Assembly (NCBI RefSeq): GCF_018882245.1
Contig: NZ_JACVOV010000003.1
Location: 104,607-168,606 of the forward strand
DNA length: 64,000 nucleotides
DNA from: Polynucleobacter sp. AP-Capit-er-40B-B4
GTDB taxonomy: Bacteria; Pseudomonadota; Gammaproteobacteria; Burkholderiales; Burkholderiaceae
Reading direction: 5' to 3'
The first letter of the stretch is position 1, and the number at the start of each line of letters is the position of its first letter. The translations under genes were made by a program, and so were the position numbers. The notes beneath the pieces were generated by a model, which saw nothing but the letters and a program-made list of their open reading frames with translations, was not told the DNA's origin and did not search any database. This document shows positions 1-10,095 of the stretch, one piece after another.

Positions 1-1
1 T

Positions 2-1138
2 AGCAAGCGTGGTTTACAAGTTGCTCGTATTGATGCGGGTGGCGATGATTGGTTAATTCCAAGTAGTGGCATTGCTGCGGCTCCAAGCGCTTGGTTAAGC
101 GCATTAAGTGAAGTGGCTCAGGCAGTCGCTAAAGCCAAATCAGTTACTGCACCAGCTGGCACTGCTAACTTAGTAGCCTCACCTGCAGCCCAAAAAATTG
201 CAGATAGTCTCATTTCTGGTGAATCAGCAGCGGTACTCTTGGGCTCTGCTGCTATTGCCCATCAACATGCATCTGATTTGCATGTGCTGGCCCAATTTAT
301 TGCTGACCAAACTGGCGCAACTTTAGGTTTCTTGCCAGAGGGCGGAAATGCAGTAGGCGCTTCCTTGGTTAACGCTAACGGCGTTGGTGTGGAATCTGTC
401 CTATCCGGCGATCGTCGTGCTGTGATCTTGATGAATATCGAACCTGATGCAGATTTACCAAATCCTGCTGCCGCACGCGCTGCTTTGGCCAGGGCAAACA
501 CAGTCATCGCATTGAGTGCTTATAAGAGTGCCGATTTGCTTGAAGTGGCTGATGTCATTCTGCCAATTTCAACATTCTCTGAAACAGTTTCTACATTTGT
601 AAACCTAGAGGGTAGAGCTCAAACTGTTCAACCTTCAGTAAAACCATTAGGCGATTCACGTCCGGCATGGAAAGTTATTCGTGTGCTCGGCGGTCTTTTG
701 GGGCTTGATGGTTTCTTATTTAATCTTCCTGAAGAAGTCTTGGGTGAAGCGTTACCTGAAAACTATTGCACTCGTCTGAGCAATAAAACTTCAGCCACTT
801 CCATTTCCAATGGAAGTGCGTCTTCAGTGAATGGTCTTGAGCGCTTGGCTGATGTCAATATTTATGCTGGCGACCCAATTGTTCGTCGTTCATCAGCGCT
901 GCAACTTACACGTGATGCAAAACGTGGCAATCAAGCTGGCTTAAATCAAAAGGCATTCTCTGAATTAGGCTTGAAAGAGGGTGATGCTGTACGTGTAACT
1001 CAAGGTAGCCAGTCAGTAGATATGCCGGCAACATTAGAAGTAAATCTAGCGCCAGGCGCTGTCAGGATTTCTGCTGGCACTATGGCTAGTGCGAAATTGG
1101 GTGCTATGTTTGGCCCTGTAACTGTTAGTAAGGCATAA
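2..1138 (+). CDS. nuoG: NADH-quinone oxidoreductase subunit G, C-terminal part (cut by window edge)
   Basis: The reading frame is open from base 2, so this is the last ~378 residues of a gene that starts upstream. NuoG is the large iron-sulfur subunit of the peripheral arm of complex I and carries electrons from NADH towards quinone. The visible part is the molybdopterin-oxidoreductase-like C-terminal region: the stretch [20 protein letters not shown] and a last ~60 residues resembling a molydopterin dinucleotide-binding fold (LKEGDAVRV and following). The N-terminal Fe-S domains lie outside the window. The gene ends 8 bases before nuoH, as expected inside a nuoA-N operon. Identity rests mainly on the following subunit genes and is secure in that context. 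Confidence 0.93.
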   Translation, partial: SKRGLQVARIDAGGDDWLIPSSGIAAAPSAWLSALSEVAQAVAKAKSVTAPAGTANLVASPAAQKIADSLISGESAAVLLGSAAIAHQHASDLHVLAQFIADQTGATLGFLPEGGNAVGASLVNANGVGVESVLSGDRRAVILMNIEPDADLPNPAAARAALARANTVIALSAYKSADLLEVADVILPISTFSETVSTFVNLEGRAQTVQPSVKPLGDSRPAWKVIRVLGGLLGLDGFLFNLPEEVLGEALPENYCTRLSNKTSATSISNGSASSVNGLERLADVNIYAGDPIVRRSSALQLTRDAKRGNQAGLNQKAFSELGLKEGDAVRVTQGSQSVDMPATLEVNLAPGAVRISAGTMASAKLGAMFGPVTVSKA

Positions 1139-1146
1139 GGTCAGAG

Positions 1147-2220
1147 ATGGATAATTTCTTGAACCTCGTTACCACCCAAGGTGAAGCCTTTTTTGGTTCT
1201 TTATGGCCATTGGTTTGGGCTTTGGTGCGCATCGTCATTATCGTATTGCCAATGTTTGGTTGCGTAGCTTACTTAACCCTCTGGGAAAGAAAGCTGATTG
1301 GTTGGATGCATATTCGTCTTGGACCAAACCGTGTTGGTCCATTAGGTTTATTGCAACCAATTGCAGATGCGTTGAAGCTTTTGATGAAGGAGATTATTGC
1401 TCCTGCACAAGCAAGCAAAGTTCTTTATTTCATAGCGCCAATCATGGTGATCATGCCTGCGTTTGCAGCATGGGCAGTCATTCCATTTCAAGCCAAGATG
1501 GTTTTGGCTGATGTTAATGCTGGCTTGCTTTACATCATGGCTATTTCATCGATTGGTGTTTATGGTGTGATTTTGGCTGGTTGGTCATCTAACTCCAAGT
1601 ATCCGTTCCTTGGCGCCATGCGCGCATCAGCCCAAATGATTTCTTATGAAATTGCGATGGGCTTTGCATTGGTAACTGTGCTATTGACTTCTGGTTCTCT
1701 AAACTTAAGCGCAATCGTTGCATCCCAAGAGCAGGGTGTGTTTGCAGACATGGGTCTAAATTTCCTTTCTTGGAATTGGCTCCCATTGCTTCCGATGTTC
1801 TTGATTTACTTTATTTCCGGCGTTGCTGAAACTAACCGTCATCCATTTGACGTGGTTGAGGGTGAGTCTGAGATTGTTGCTGGACACATGGTTGAGTACT
1901 CAGGCATGTCTTTTGCGATGTTCTTCTTGGCTGAATACGCCAACATGATTTTGATTGCTGCTGTTGCTTCAATCATGTTCCTAGGCGGTTGGTTACCGAT
2001 TGTTGATTTGCCAATCTTGCGCGACATTCCAGGTTTCTTCTGGTTATTTGGCAAGACATTCTTCCTCTTGTCTTGTGTGATCTGGTTGCGTGCCACATTG
2101 CCACGCTATCGCTATGACCAAATCATGCGTTTGGGTTGGAAGATCTTTATTCCCATCTCCGTTTTCTGGGTGGTTGTTATCGGCGCATGGGTTGTGTCTC
2201 CATGGAATATTTGGAAATAA
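1147..2220 (+). CDS. nuoH: NADH-quinone oxidoreductase subunit H
   Basis: 357 residues, the usual length for NuoH (ND1), the membrane subunit that forms much of the quinone-binding cavity where the hydrophilic arm meets the membrane arm. The protein is almost wholly hydrophobic with about eight membrane helices. Family signatures are visible: [20 protein letters not shown] near residue 45, then the acidic loop [20 protein letters not shown] near residue 225. The second stretch is the conserved charged loop lining the quinone channel. The ATG is preceded by GGTCAGAG. Gaps of 8 bases to nuoG and 11 to nuoI put it in the operon. Confidence 0.98.
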   Translation: MDNFLNLVTTQGEAFFGSLWPLVWALVRIVIIVLPMFGCVAYLTLWERKLIGWMHIRLGPNRVGPLGLLQPIADALKLLMKEIIAPAQASKVLYFIAPIMVIMPAFAAWAVIPFQAKMVLADVNAGLLYIMAISSIGVYGVILAGWSSNSKYPFLGAMRASAQMISYEIAMGFALVTVLLTSGSLNLSAIVASQEQGVFADMGLNFLSWNWLPLLPMFLIYFISGVAETNRHPFDVVEGESEIVAGHMVEYSGMSFAMFFLAEYANMILIAAVASIMFLGGWLPIVDLPILRDIPGFFWLFGKTFFLLSCVIWLRATLPRYRYDQIMRLGWKIFIPISVFWVVVIGAWVVSPWNIWK

Positions 2221-2231
2221 GTTGACCAATC

Positions 2232-2723
2232 ATGTTTAAGAAAATTTCCCAATTCCTCGATAGCTTGATGCTCAAAGACATCCTTACTGGTATGTCGATT
2301 ACTGGGCGCTATCTTTTCAAGCCAAAAATTACTATTCAGTATCCAGACGAGAAGACTCCATTGTCTAATCGCTTCCGTGGTTTACATGCACTCCGTCGTT
2401 ATGAAAATGGCGAAGAGCGTTGTATTGGTTGCAAACTCTGTGAAGCAGTATGCCCAGCTTATGCAATCACTATTGAAACCGCTGAGCGTGATGATGGCAC
2501 TCGTCGTACCAGTCGTTATGACATTGACTTAACAAAGTGCATTTTCTGTGGATTCTGCGAAGAGGCGTGCCCAGTTGATGCAATTGTTGAAACCAATATT
2601 TTTGAATATTTCGGCGATAAGCGTGGCGACCTTTATTTCACTAAAGACATGCTTTTGGCTGTCGGCGATAAGTATGAAAAAGATATCGCTGCTAACCGTG
2701 CAGCTGATGCACCTTACCGTTAA
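2232..2723 (+). CDS. nuoI: NADH-quinone oxidoreductase subunit I (2x 4Fe-4S)
   Basis: 163-residue ferredoxin-like subunit that carries clusters N6a and N6b and passes electrons towards N2 and quinone. Two complete CxxCxxCxxxCP motifs are present: Cys64, 67, 70, 74 ([12 protein letters not shown]) and Cys103, 106, 109, 113 ([12 protein letters not shown]). The amphipathic N-terminus ([19 protein letters not shown]) is typical of the membrane-contacting helix. Length and motif spacing match beta- and alphaproteobacterial NuoI. It sits 11 bases after nuoH and 21 before nuoJ. Confidence 0.98.
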   Translation: MFKKISQFLDSLMLKDILTGMSITGRYLFKPKITIQYPDEKTPLSNRFRGLHALRRYENGEERCIGCKLCEAVCPAYAITIETAERDDGTRRTSRYDIDLTKCIFCGFCEEACPVDAIVETNIFEYFGDKRGDLYFTKDMLLAVGDKYEKDIAANRAADAPYR

Positions 2724-2744
2724 TCGAATTGAGCTGAACTGAAT

Positions 2745-3392
2745 ATGACATTCGATCCATCTACTTTGTTTGCTGTTTTCTTCTACGGCTTTGCAGGTTT
2801 ACTTGTTATTTCTGCATTGCGCGTGATCACAGCTCGTAATCCAGTCCATGCGGCTTTATTTCTGGTATTGGCTTTCTTCTGCGCCTCCGGTCTTTGGATG
2901 TTGCTCAAAGCCGAGTTTTTAAGTCTCGCCTTGATCTTGGTTTATGTTGGCGCGGTGATGGTTTTATTCCTTTTCGTGGTCATGATGCTCGATTTAGATT
3001 TAGAGCATTTGCGTCGTGACTTCAAAAAGTTCCTTCCAGTTGCCTTCTTGATGGGCGCTGTGATTGTTCTTGAACTCTCTATAGTGATTATTCGTAGCTT
3101 CATCGGAACAAATGCGCCAGTGCAGCCTATGCCAGAAGAGATGATGGCAAACAATACTCAAGCCTTGGGTATGCTGATCTTTGTTGATTATGTGTATGCG
3201 TTTGAAGTTGCTGGAGTGATCTTATTGGTGGCAATTATTGCTGCGGTTGCTTTGACCTTGCGTAATCGCAAGGACTCTAAGTCACAGAATATTCACGAAC
3301 AAGTCAATGTGGTTGCTGCAGATCGCATGCGCATTGTAAAAATGGGTTCAGACATGGCTGCGAAGCAAGATTCAAGAGGGGAGAAGAAATGA
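2745..3392 (+). CDS. nuoJ: NADH-quinone oxidoreductase subunit J
   Basis: 215 residues with five predicted membrane helices and a charged cytoplasmic tail; corresponds to ND6. The conserved third-helix region [20 protein letters not shown] is seen around residues 62-81; it carries the pi-bulge helix linked to the quinone-site to antiporter relay in complex I. The last ~40 residues are hydrophilic ([13 protein letters not shown] and onward). The stop overlaps the nuoK start by four bases (ATGA), so the two are probably translationally coupled. Confidence 0.97.
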   Translation: MTFDPSTLFAVFFYGFAGLLVISALRVITARNPVHAALFLVLAFFCASGLWMLLKAEFLSLALILVYVGAVMVLFLFVVMMLDLDLEHLRRDFKKFLPVAFLMGAVIVLELSIVIIRSFIGTNAPVQPMPEEMMANNTQALGMLIFVDYVYAFEVAGVILLVAIIAAVALTLRNRKDSKSQNIHEQVNVVAADRMRIVKMGSDMAAKQDSRGEKK

Positions 3393-3697
3393 ACATCACT
3401 CTCGCTCACTATTTAGTACTTAGTGCAATTTTGTTTGCAACTAGCGTTATTGGTATTTTCTTAAATCGCAAGAATGTGATCGTATTGCTGATGGCAATCG
3501 AATTGATGCTTCTTGCAGTCAACATGAACTTTGTAGCCTTCTCTCACTACTTGGGAGATATGGCAGGTCAAGTATTCGTATTCTTTATTTTGACAGTGGC
3601 AGCTGCTGAAGCGGCTATCGGCTTGGCAATTTTGGTTGTGCTCTTCCGTAAGGTTGACACCATTAATGCCGAAGATCTTGACCACCTTAAAGGCTAG
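3389..3697 (+). CDS. nuoK: NADH-quinone oxidoreductase subunit K
   Basis: 102 residues, three membrane helices, standard NuoK (ND4L) length. The two conserved membrane glutamates of the proton relay are visible in [15 protein letters not shown] (helix 2) and in [13 protein letters not shown] (helix 3). The ATG at 3389 overlaps the nuoJ stop; the preceding AGAGGGGAGAAG inside nuoJ is a strong ribosome-binding site. Only two bases separate it from nuoL. Confidence 0.98.
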   Translation: MNITLAHYLVLSAILFATSVIGIFLNRKNVIVLLMAIELMLLAVNMNFVAFSHYLGDMAGQVFVFFILTVAAAEAAIGLAILVVLFRKVDTINAEDLDHLKG

Positions 3698-3699
3698 TC

Positions 3700-5760
3700 A
3701 TGCAATTGACCTTAAATATTCCCGTACTCTGCGCAATTCCTTTGGCGCCATTGGTTGGCTCCATCATTGCCGGTTTCTTTGGTACAAAATTAGGTGGTAA
3801 TCGTATTGGCCACGGGGCAAGCCAATTTGTGACTATCTTGGGTGTCGCAATTGCCTTTGTCTTATCTTGCAATGTATTAGTACAGGTGATGGATGGTTTC
3901 TATTTCAATGGAACTGTTTACCGCTGGATGCAGTTGGGTGAGCTCAATCTAGATATTGGCTTCTTGATTGATCCGCTTACTGCGACGATGATGTGCGTAG
4001 TAACCTTTGTGTCGCTGATGGTTCACATCTACACCATTGGTTATATGCATGGTGAAGAGGGTTACAACCGCTTCTTCTCCTACATTTCCTTATTTACCTT
4101 TGCCATGTTGATGCTGGTGATGAGTAACAACCTATTACAGCTCTTCTTTGGCTGGGAAGCAGTTGGCGTAGTTTCTTATTTATTGATTGGCTTCTACTTT
4201 GAGCGTCAATCTGCAGTGTTTGCCAATATGAAGGCTTTCTTGGTCAACCGCGTTGGTGACTTTGGCTTCATCCTTGGCATTGGAATTTTGTTAGCCAGCA
4301 CTGGCTCGATGCAATATGACGTTATTTTTGCTCAGAACTCTGCTTTAGCTGCGCAAACCCTACCAGGTACAAGTTGGAATTTAATGACGGTTGCTTGTAT
4401 TTGCTTGTTCATTGGCGCCATGGGTAAATCGGCCCAATTTCCATTGCATGTTTGGTTGCCGGATTCAATGGAAGGTCCAACGCCAATTTCTGCATTGATT
4501 CACGCTGCAACGATGGTTACCGCTGGCATCTTTATGGTGTCACGTATGTCACCTTTATTTGAGTTGTCTGATGCTGCATTAAGCTTCATCTTAGTGATTG
4601 GTTCTATCACAGCACTCTTTATGGGCTTCCTAGGTATTGTCCAAAATGATATTAAGCGCGTAGTTGCTTATTCAACCTTGTCTCAATTGGGTTACATGAC
4701 TGTTGCTCTGGGCGTTTCTGCTTACCCAGTAGCCATCTTCCACTTGATGACTCATGCTTTCTTTAAGGCCTTATTGTTCCTTGCTGCTGGTAGCGTGATT
4801 CTTGGCATGCATCATGAACAAGATATGCGTAAGATGGGCGGCCTCTGGAAATACATGCCGATTACATGCCTCATGATGTTGCTAGGTAACTTGGCACTCG
4901 TTGGTACACCGTTCTTCTCAGGCTTCTATTCAAAAGATTCCATTATTGAAGCGGTAGCTGCAAGCCATATTCCTGGTTCTGGATTTGCATACTTTGCGGT
5001 TATGGGAAGCGTATTTGTAACTGCCTTGTATTCATTCCGTTTGTATTTCTATGTATTCCACGGCAAAGCACGCTGGGGTCACGATGATGCACATGCTCAT
5101 GACCACCATCATGGTCACGCAGAGCAGGGTGACGATCATGCGCACCACGGATTAGCTCCAGGTCAAAAACCACATGAGTCACCGTTTGTTGTGACCTTGC
5201 CATTGATTCTCTTGGCTATTCCATCTGTAATCATTGGTTTCTACACAATATCGCCATTGTTGTTTGGAACATTCTTTGGTGATTCCATCTTTATTGATTT
5301 GGCTCGCCATCCAGTGATGAAAGAATTGGAAGATGAATTCCACGGTCCAGTTGCTATGGCGATTCATGCATTTACTTCGCCTGTATTGTTATTAGTAGTG
5401 TTGGGTGTACTAACTGCAGCTATCGGCTATTTATGGGCACCCAAACTGCCTGGCAAAGTTGCGGAAACATTTGCGCCAATTAAGAAATTGTTTGATAACA
5501 AATACTATCTCGATGAAATCAACCAAGCCGTATTTGCTAAGGGCCTCATTTGGATCGGTGGATTCCTATGGCATCGCGGTGACCAAAAGGTTATCGATGG
5601 TTTCTTCGTTAACGGCAGTGCGCATGCAGTAGGGCGCTTTGCTGGAGTTATTCGCCATTTGCAATCCGGTTATCTGTATCACTATGCTTTCGCAATGATT
5701 GCGGGCCTAGCGGTATTGTTAGCTTGGGTTTTGTACGCTTATCTGCCTTTTGTTCGCTAG
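3700..5760 (+). CDS. nuoL: NADH-quinone oxidoreductase subunit L, with a His-rich loop
   Basis: 686 residues; the distal antiporter-like proton-pumping subunit (ND5), long because of its C-terminal lateral helix. Conserved features include LLQLFFGWEAVGVVSYLLIG with the membrane Glu, GKSAQFPLHVWLPDSMEGPT with the pumping Lys, and the HAATMVTAGIF region. Residues 461-484 form an unusual histidine cluster with ten His in 24 positions (for example HAHDHHHGHA), in a hydrophilic loop after about the twelfth helix. The loop is not part of the proton path and could bind metal, but that is only inferred. Lies 2 bases after nuoK and 24 before nuoM. Confidence 0.98.
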   Translation: MQLTLNIPVLCAIPLAPLVGSIIAGFFGTKLGGNRIGHGASQFVTILGVAIAFVLSCNVLVQVMDGFYFNGTVYRWMQLGELNLDIGFLIDPLTATMMCVVTFVSLMVHIYTIGYMHGEEGYNRFFSYISLFTFAMLMLVMSNNLLQLFFGWEAVGVVSYLLIGFYFERQSAVFANMKAFLVNRVGDFGFILGIGILLASTGSMQYDVIFAQNSALAAQTLPGTSWNLMTVACICLFIGAMGKSAQFPLHVWLPDSMEGPTPISALIHAATMVTAGIFMVSRMSPLFELSDAALSFILVIGSITALFMGFLGIVQNDIKRVVAYSTLSQLGYMTVALGVSAYPVAIFHLMTHAFFKALLFLAAGSVILGMHHEQDMRKMGGLWKYMPITCLMMLLGNLALVGTPFFSGFYSKDSIIEAVAASHIPGSGFAYFAVMGSVFVTALYSFRLYFYVFHGKARWGHDDAHAHDHHHGHAEQGDDHAHHGLAPGQKPHESPFVVTLPLILLAIPSVIIGFYTISPLLFGTFFGDSIFIDLARHPVMKELEDEFHGPVAMAIHAFTSPVLLLVVLGVLTAAIGYLWAPKLPGKVAETFAPIKKLFDNKYYLDEINQAVFAKGLIWIGGFLWHRGDQKVIDGFFVNGSAHAVGRFAGVIRHLQSGYLYHYAFAMIAGLAVLLAWVLYAYLPFVR

Positions 5761-5784
5761 GCCTTTGTTACTTAAGTAGCCACT

Positions 5785-7251
5785 ATGATTCTTTCTTACG
5801 CCATCTGGACCCCGATTGTCTTTGGACTCATTATTTTGTTTTATGGGTCTGAGAAGCCAACTGCCGGCGTACGCTGGTTAGCTCTTGTTGGTGCCGTACT
5901 CGGCTTTATTGCAACCCTTCCATTGGTGATTAATTTTGATATTGCCAATTCCGGAATGCAGTTTGTTGAAAAGATTAGCTGGATTCCGCGCTACGACATT
6001 AACTATTACTTAGGTATCGACGGTATCTCCGTTTGGTTCATAGTGCTCACCGCTTTCATCAACATCATTGTGGTGATCGCAGCATGGGAAGTGATTGAAA
6101 CCAAAGTGTCTCAATACATGGCCTCTTTCATGATCCTTTCTGGATTAATGATTGGCGTATTTTGTGCGCTTGATGCTTTATTGTTTTATGTCTTCTTTGA
6201 GGCAACCTTGATCCCGATGTACATCATTATTGGTGTATGGGGTGGCCATAATCGTATTTACGCTGCATTCAAGTTCTTCTTGTACACATTGCTTGGCTCT
6301 TTGCTTACATTGATTGCCATGCTGTATCTGTACAACGTAACTAATACTTTTGATATCTTGGCTTGGCAAAATGCACGTTTAGATATCGTTGAGCAGATCC
6401 TATTATTTGCTGCGTTCTTTATGGCGTTTGCTGTAAAAGTGCCAATGTGGCCATTGCACACTTGGTTGCCAGACGTACACGTAGAAGCTCCAACTGGTGG
6501 CTCCGTAGTCTTGGCTGCAATTATGTTGAAGCTCGGCGCTTACGGCTTCTTGCGTTTCTCATTGCCTATCGCTCCAGATGCAAGTCAATATTTAGGCCCA
6601 TTTGTAATCTTCCTATCTTTAGTTGCCGTGATCTACGTAGGTGCAGTTGCCTTGGTCCAGAAGGATATGAAAAAGCTGGTTGCTTATTCATCTGTAGCGC
6701 ATATGGGTTTTGTAACCTTAGGCTTCTTCCTCTTTAGCCCTTTGGGCATTGAGGGTGGCATTGTGCAAATGATTTCACACGGCTTTGTTGCTGGCGCAAT
6801 GTTCCTTTCAATTGGCGTGCTCTATGACCGTATGCATACCCGTCAGATCGCCGATTACGGTGGCGTTGTACACCGTATGCCTGCATTTACTGCATTTGCA
6901 GTATTGATGGCGATGGCTAACTGCGGCTTACCTGCAACCTCTGGTTTCGTAGGCGAGTTCATGGTGATTTTGGCTGCCGTTGATTATGACTTCGTCATTG
7001 GTATCTTGGCTGCAACAGCCTTGATCTTGGGTGCTGCGTATTCTTTATGGATGGTCAAGCGCGTATTTTTCGGCACGATCAATAACGCTCATGTAGAAGA
7101 GTTAAAAGATTTGAATGGTCGCGAGTATTTCTTGATGGCAGTTCTATCGATCTGTGTGATTGGTATGGGTGTTTATCCAAAGCCTTTTACCGACATCATT
7201 CATCCAGCCGTGATTAATCTGCTACAGCATGTTGCTGTTAGCAAACTCTGA
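5785..7251 (+). CDS. nuoM: NADH-quinone oxidoreductase subunit M
   Basis: 488 residues, about fourteen membrane helices; the middle antiporter-like subunit (ND4) of complex I. Signature segments are LGIDGISVWFIVLTAFINI near residue 75, LFYVFFEATLIPMYIIIG with the conserved Glu, VKVPMWPLHTWLPDVHVEAP with the pumping Lys, and KKLVAYSSVAHMGFV. Length is normal. It sits between nuoL (24-base gap) and nuoN (10-base gap), the usual order. Confidence 0.98.
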   Translation: MILSYAIWTPIVFGLIILFYGSEKPTAGVRWLALVGAVLGFIATLPLVINFDIANSGMQFVEKISWIPRYDINYYLGIDGISVWFIVLTAFINIIVVIAAWEVIETKVSQYMASFMILSGLMIGVFCALDALLFYVFFEATLIPMYIIIGVWGGHNRIYAAFKFFLYTLLGSLLTLIAMLYLYNVTNTFDILAWQNARLDIVEQILLFAAFFMAFAVKVPMWPLHTWLPDVHVEAPTGGSVVLAAIMLKLGAYGFLRFSLPIAPDASQYLGPFVIFLSLVAVIYVGAVALVQKDMKKLVAYSSVAHMGFVTLGFFLFSPLGIEGGIVQMISHGFVAGAMFLSIGVLYDRMHTRQIADYGGVVHRMPAFTAFAVLMAMANCGLPATSGFVGEFMVILAAVDYDFVIGILAATALILGAAYSLWMVKRVFFGTINNAHVEELKDLNGREYFLMAVLSICVIGMGVYPKPFTDIIHPAVINLLQHVAVSKL

Positions 7252-7261
7252 GTAAGCGCAA

Positions 7262-8761
7262 ATGCAAGCATTCGATCTATACGCCATCCTGCCGGAACTT
7301 GTTTTACTGATAGCGACCTGTTTGCTACTGGTTGCAAGTGTTTACGTTCCTGAAAGAGTGATATCCACTCCCGGTGTGGAGCAAGATGTTTTCCACACTC
7401 CACGTGGTGTCGGCTTTGTTTATTTCTTTACAATCATTTTGTTGGTTTACTTGGTGATCGCTTTTGTAGGCCGCATGGGTGATCCAGCTTTAGTCGCAAT
7501 GAATGGATTATTCCAGTCTGATCCTTTCTCAAACTTGCTCAAAGCGTGTTCTTGCATTGCTGTATTGGTAAGCTTGATTTATTCCAAGCAGTATTTGATG
7601 GATAGGGCTTTATTCCGTCCGGACTTCATCGTATTGGCTTTACTTGCCTTGCTTGGTCAATTTGTATTGATCTCTGGCGCAAATCTGTTGACCTTGTATC
7701 TCGGTCTGGAGTTAATGGCTTTGCCAACCTACGCTTTAGTGGCGATGCGTCATAGCAGCGAGAAGAGTGTTGAGGCTGGTATTAAGTATTTCATCTTGGG
7801 TGCATTGGCGTCAGGCTTCTTGCTTTATGGCATGTCCATGCTCTATGGCGTTACTGGCTCTTTGGATCTCATTGAAATTTTCAAGGTAGTAGCCGATCCT
7901 AGAGTTAACCACTTGGTGATGGCTTTTGGTTTGGTATTTATTGTGGCCGGCTTAGCATTTAAATTAGGCGTGGTGCCATTTCACATGTGGGTACCTGATG
8001 TTTATCAAGGAGCACCAACGGCTGTTACATTGATGATCGCTGCAGCTCCAAAGCTAGCCGCTTTTGCGTTGTTGTTCCGTTTGTTAGTAAACACCTTGTT
8101 GCCATTGCTAGGCGACTGGCAACCCATGTTGGTATTGCTGGCAGTCTTATCTCTAGTTGTGGGTAACGTTACTGCGATCGCTCAAACTAACGTAAAGCGT
8201 ATGTTGGCTTACTCAGCTATTGCTCAAATGGGCTTTGTTCTTTTAGGTATGTTATCTGTATTTGATGACCATGCTTTTAGTGCTGCAATGTTCTACGCCA
8301 TTACTTATGTTATGACTACTCTAGGCACCTTCGGTCTATTGATGGTGCTGTCACGCAAGGGCTATGACTGCGAAACCTTGGATGGCTTAAAAGGCCTTAA
8401 TAAAAAGCACCCATGGTTTGCCTTTATTGGTCTTGTGATGATGTTCTCATTGGCTGGTATTCCGCCAACGGTTGGCTTTGCTGCTAAGTTGGGCGTTCTT
8501 GAGGCCTTGGTTGATGCAGAGCATACATTCTTGGCTGTAATCGCTGTGATTGCATCCTTGATCGGCGCTTTTTACTACCTCAGAGTAGTCAAGGTTATGT
8601 ACTTTGATGAGCCTGAGCATGAGATTACTGTTAGCGGCTCTGGTTTTGCTAAAGGCATCTTGGGTTTAAATAGTATTCTGGTATTGGCAATCGGCATTGT
8701 TCCTGCTGGACTAATGGGGCTCTGCCTAGATGCTATGCGTCGTACCTTATTGGGCTCCTAA
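7262..8761 (+). CDS. nuoN: NADH-quinone oxidoreductase subunit N, last gene of the operon
   Basis: 499 residues; antiporter-like proton-pumping subunit (ND2). Recognisable stretches are [19 protein letters not shown] with the membrane Glu, [20 protein letters not shown] with the pumping Lys, and [20 protein letters not shown]. Between the first two helices there is a hydrophilic loop of ~25 residues ([18 protein letters not shown]), also common in betaproteobacterial NuoN. A perfect intrinsic terminator follows 20 bases after the stop, so transcription of the nuo operon should end here. Confidence 0.98.
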   Translation: MQAFDLYAILPELVLLIATCLLLVASVYVPERVISTPGVEQDVFHTPRGVGFVYFFTIILLVYLVIAFVGRMGDPALVAMNGLFQSDPFSNLLKACSCIAVLVSLIYSKQYLMDRALFRPDFIVLALLALLGQFVLISGANLLTLYLGLELMALPTYALVAMRHSSEKSVEAGIKYFILGALASGFLLYGMSMLYGVTGSLDLIEIFKVVADPRVNHLVMAFGLVFIVAGLAFKLGVVPFHMWVPDVYQGAPTAVTLMIAAAPKLAAFALLFRLLVNTLLPLLGDWQPMLVLLAVLSLVVGNVTAIAQTNVKRMLAYSAIAQMGFVLLGMLSVFDDHAFSAAMFYAITYVMTTLGTFGLLMVLSRKGYDCETLDGLKGLNKKHPWFAFIGLVMMFSLAGIPPTVGFAAKLGVLEALVDAEHTFLAVIAVIASLIGAFYYLRVVKVMYFDEPEHEITVSGSGFAKGILGLNSILVLAIGIVPAGLMGLCLDAMRRTLLGS

Positions 8762-8780
8762 TACAAAGTCCAATCCCAAT

Positions 8781-8806
8781 AAAGGCTCCTTAGGGAGCCT
8801 TTATTA
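8781..8806 (+). terminator. Intrinsic terminator of the nuo operon
   Basis: Nine-base-pair perfect stem (AAAGGCTCC / GGAGCCTTT) with loop TTAG, followed by a T-rich tail (TTATTATTTA). It starts 20 bases after the nuoN stop and lies before the Nudix promoter. Confidence 0.9.
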
Positions 8807-8815
8807 TTTATGACT

Positions 8816-8843
8816 TTGAAGTGTCACGGCTGTTTTGTATGAT
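8816..8843 (+). promoter_or_regulatory. Putative sigma-70 promoter of the Nudix gene
   Basis: TTGAAG (-35, 8816-8821) and TATGAT (-10, 8838-8843) are separated by 16 bases. The predicted start near 8850 leaves a ~25-base leader that contains a purine-rich ribosome-binding site (AAAAGGAA) ahead of the ATG at 8875. Confidence 0.55.
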
Positions 8844-8874
8844 GAAGTCATCGAATTTCAAAAGGAATATGTAA

Positions 8875-9474
8875 ATGACTGAAAAATCATTTAAAGATCT
8901 ACCATCAGGAGATTCTCATTTGCGCGAAGAGCGCATTTCTGGGGAAGATATTTATGGTGGCATTTTCCTGAAGATGAAGCGTGACAAGATTTCCCTGCCG
9001 AATGGCGAAGAGGCTGTGCGCGAGTATTTAACCCATCCAGGGGCTGTAGCTATTGTTGCAATTCTTGATGATGGTAGGGTGCTTCTTGAGCGCCAATATC
9101 GCTACCCAATCGCAAAAGCTTGTATAGAGATTCCCGCGGGTAAGCTGGAGATTTGTGAAGATCATCTTCAGTGCGCTAAAAGAGAGCTCGAGGAAGAGAC
9201 GGGCTATACAGCCGAGAAGTGGAGTTACATTCGCCGTATTCATCCGGTGATTTCTTATTCCACGGAGCTTATTGATATTTACTTGGCTGAAGACTTGGTC
9301 CCTGGCAAAAGTCATCTTGACGATGAGGAGTTTTTAGACGTCTTTGCAGCTCCCCTAGAGCAGTTAATCGGTTGGGTTGAGGATGGTGAGATTACGGACG
9401 TTAAAACAACGATTTCAGCCTATTGGCTCGATCGTTATCGCAGAGGCTTAGTCAAGCCAACCCCGATCGAATAG
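8875..9474 (+). CDS. Nudix hydrolase, ADP-ribose pyrophosphatase type
   Basis: 199 residues. A complete Nudix box GX5EX7REUXEEXGU is present from Gly89 to Tyr111 (G89, E95, R103-E104, E107-E108, G110), which binds the divalent metal and cleaves nucleoside diphosphates linked to another moiety. The preceding GAVAIVAILDDGRVLLERQYR and AKACIEIPAGKLE resemble NudF/ADP-ribose pyrophosphatases, which split ADP-ribose into AMP and ribose 5-phosphate. The exact substrate is inferred from family resemblance. Monocistronic, with its own promoter; AAAAGGAA precedes the ATG. Confidence 0.88.
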   Translation: MTEKSFKDLPSGDSHLREERISGEDIYGGIFLKMKRDKISLPNGEEAVREYLTHPGAVAIVAILDDGRVLLERQYRYPIAKACIEIPAGKLEICEDHLQCAKRELEEETGYTAEKWSYIRRIHPVISYSTELIDIYLAEDLVPGKSHLDDEEFLDVFAAPLEQLIGWVEDGEITDVKTTISAYWLDRYRRGLVKPTPIE

Positions 9475-9505
9475 GGTGTTCCCAAACCCGATTAAAATGG
9501 GGGTA

Positions 9506-9533
9506 TTGAATTTATCGTTTTTGACCCTATATA
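9506..9533 (+). promoter_or_regulatory. Putative promoter giving a leaderless DUF1178 mRNA
   Basis: TTGAAT (9506-9511) and TATATA (9528-9533) with a 16-base spacer. The -10 ends six bases before the ATG at 9540, so the expected start nucleotide is at or next to the A of the ATG. No Shine-Dalgarno sequence is seen before this ATG. Confidence 0.5.
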
Positions 9534-9539
9534 CGTTTT

Positions 9540-10025
9540 ATGAAAGTCTATAACTTAGCTTGTCCACTAGATCACCGCTTTGAAGGGTGGTTCGCTTCGG
9601 AAGAGGATTGTCTTGCCCAACAAGACAAGGGGATGCTTGCTTGTCCGGTTTGTGACAGCCCAGAAATTACCCGGATGCCATCAGCGCCGCATATTGGTAA
9701 ATCATCTTCTACTGAATTAGCTATTCCTAAAGCTGAATCCGAAAATCTGAGTGGAGGGGTAGTTGCGCTTACTGGTAGCGATCATTCCCAGCTTGAGGCG
9801 CAAGTCCAAGCGGCCTTCTTGAAGGGTATGAGAGAGCTGATGGGCCGCTCTGAAGATGTCGGCGATTCTTTCGCTGATGAAGCCAGAAAGATTCACTACA
9901 AAGAAACTCCCGAGAGAAGCATTCGCGGTCAAACTACGTTGGATGAGGCTGAGGCCCTAAGAGAAGAGGGTATCGACGTGCTATCAATGCCAATGATTCC
10001 AGCATTAAAAAATACCCTTCAGTAA
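9540..10025 (+). CDS. DUF1178 family protein (putative zinc-ribbon)
   Basis: 161 residues, starting MKVYNLACPLDHRFEGWF, the conserved opening of DUF1178 proteins. Cys8, Cys24, Cys35 and Cys38 (ACPVCDS) make an N-terminal zinc-ribbon-like module. The middle is polar, and the C-terminal half contains the family stretch SFADEARKIHYKETPERSI. The function is not known. In many betaproteobacteria this gene sits by the Nudix gene after nuoN, as here. No ribosome-binding site is visible, which fits the leaderless promoter described above. Confidence 0.85.
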   Translation: MKVYNLACPLDHRFEGWFASEEDCLAQQDKGMLACPVCDSPEITRMPSAPHIGKSSSTELAIPKAESENLSGGVVALTGSDHSQLEAQVQAAFLKGMRELMGRSEDVGDSFADEARKIHYKETPERSIRGQTTLDEAEALREEGIDVLSMPMIPALKNTLQ

Positions 10026-10050
10026 CAGTCTTATATAAACCGAGCAAATA

Positions 10051-10076
10051 AAAAAGCGATCCGAAGATCGCTTTTT
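10051..10076. terminator. Bidirectional intrinsic terminator
   Basis: Eleven-base-pair perfect stem (AAAAAGCGATC / GATCGCTTTTT) with loop CGAA. A and T tracts on the two sides let it work both for the DUF1178 gene (plus) and for mmsA (minus), which converge here. Confidence 0.92.
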
Positions 10077-10095
10077 TGCTATTTACATCTAAGAA

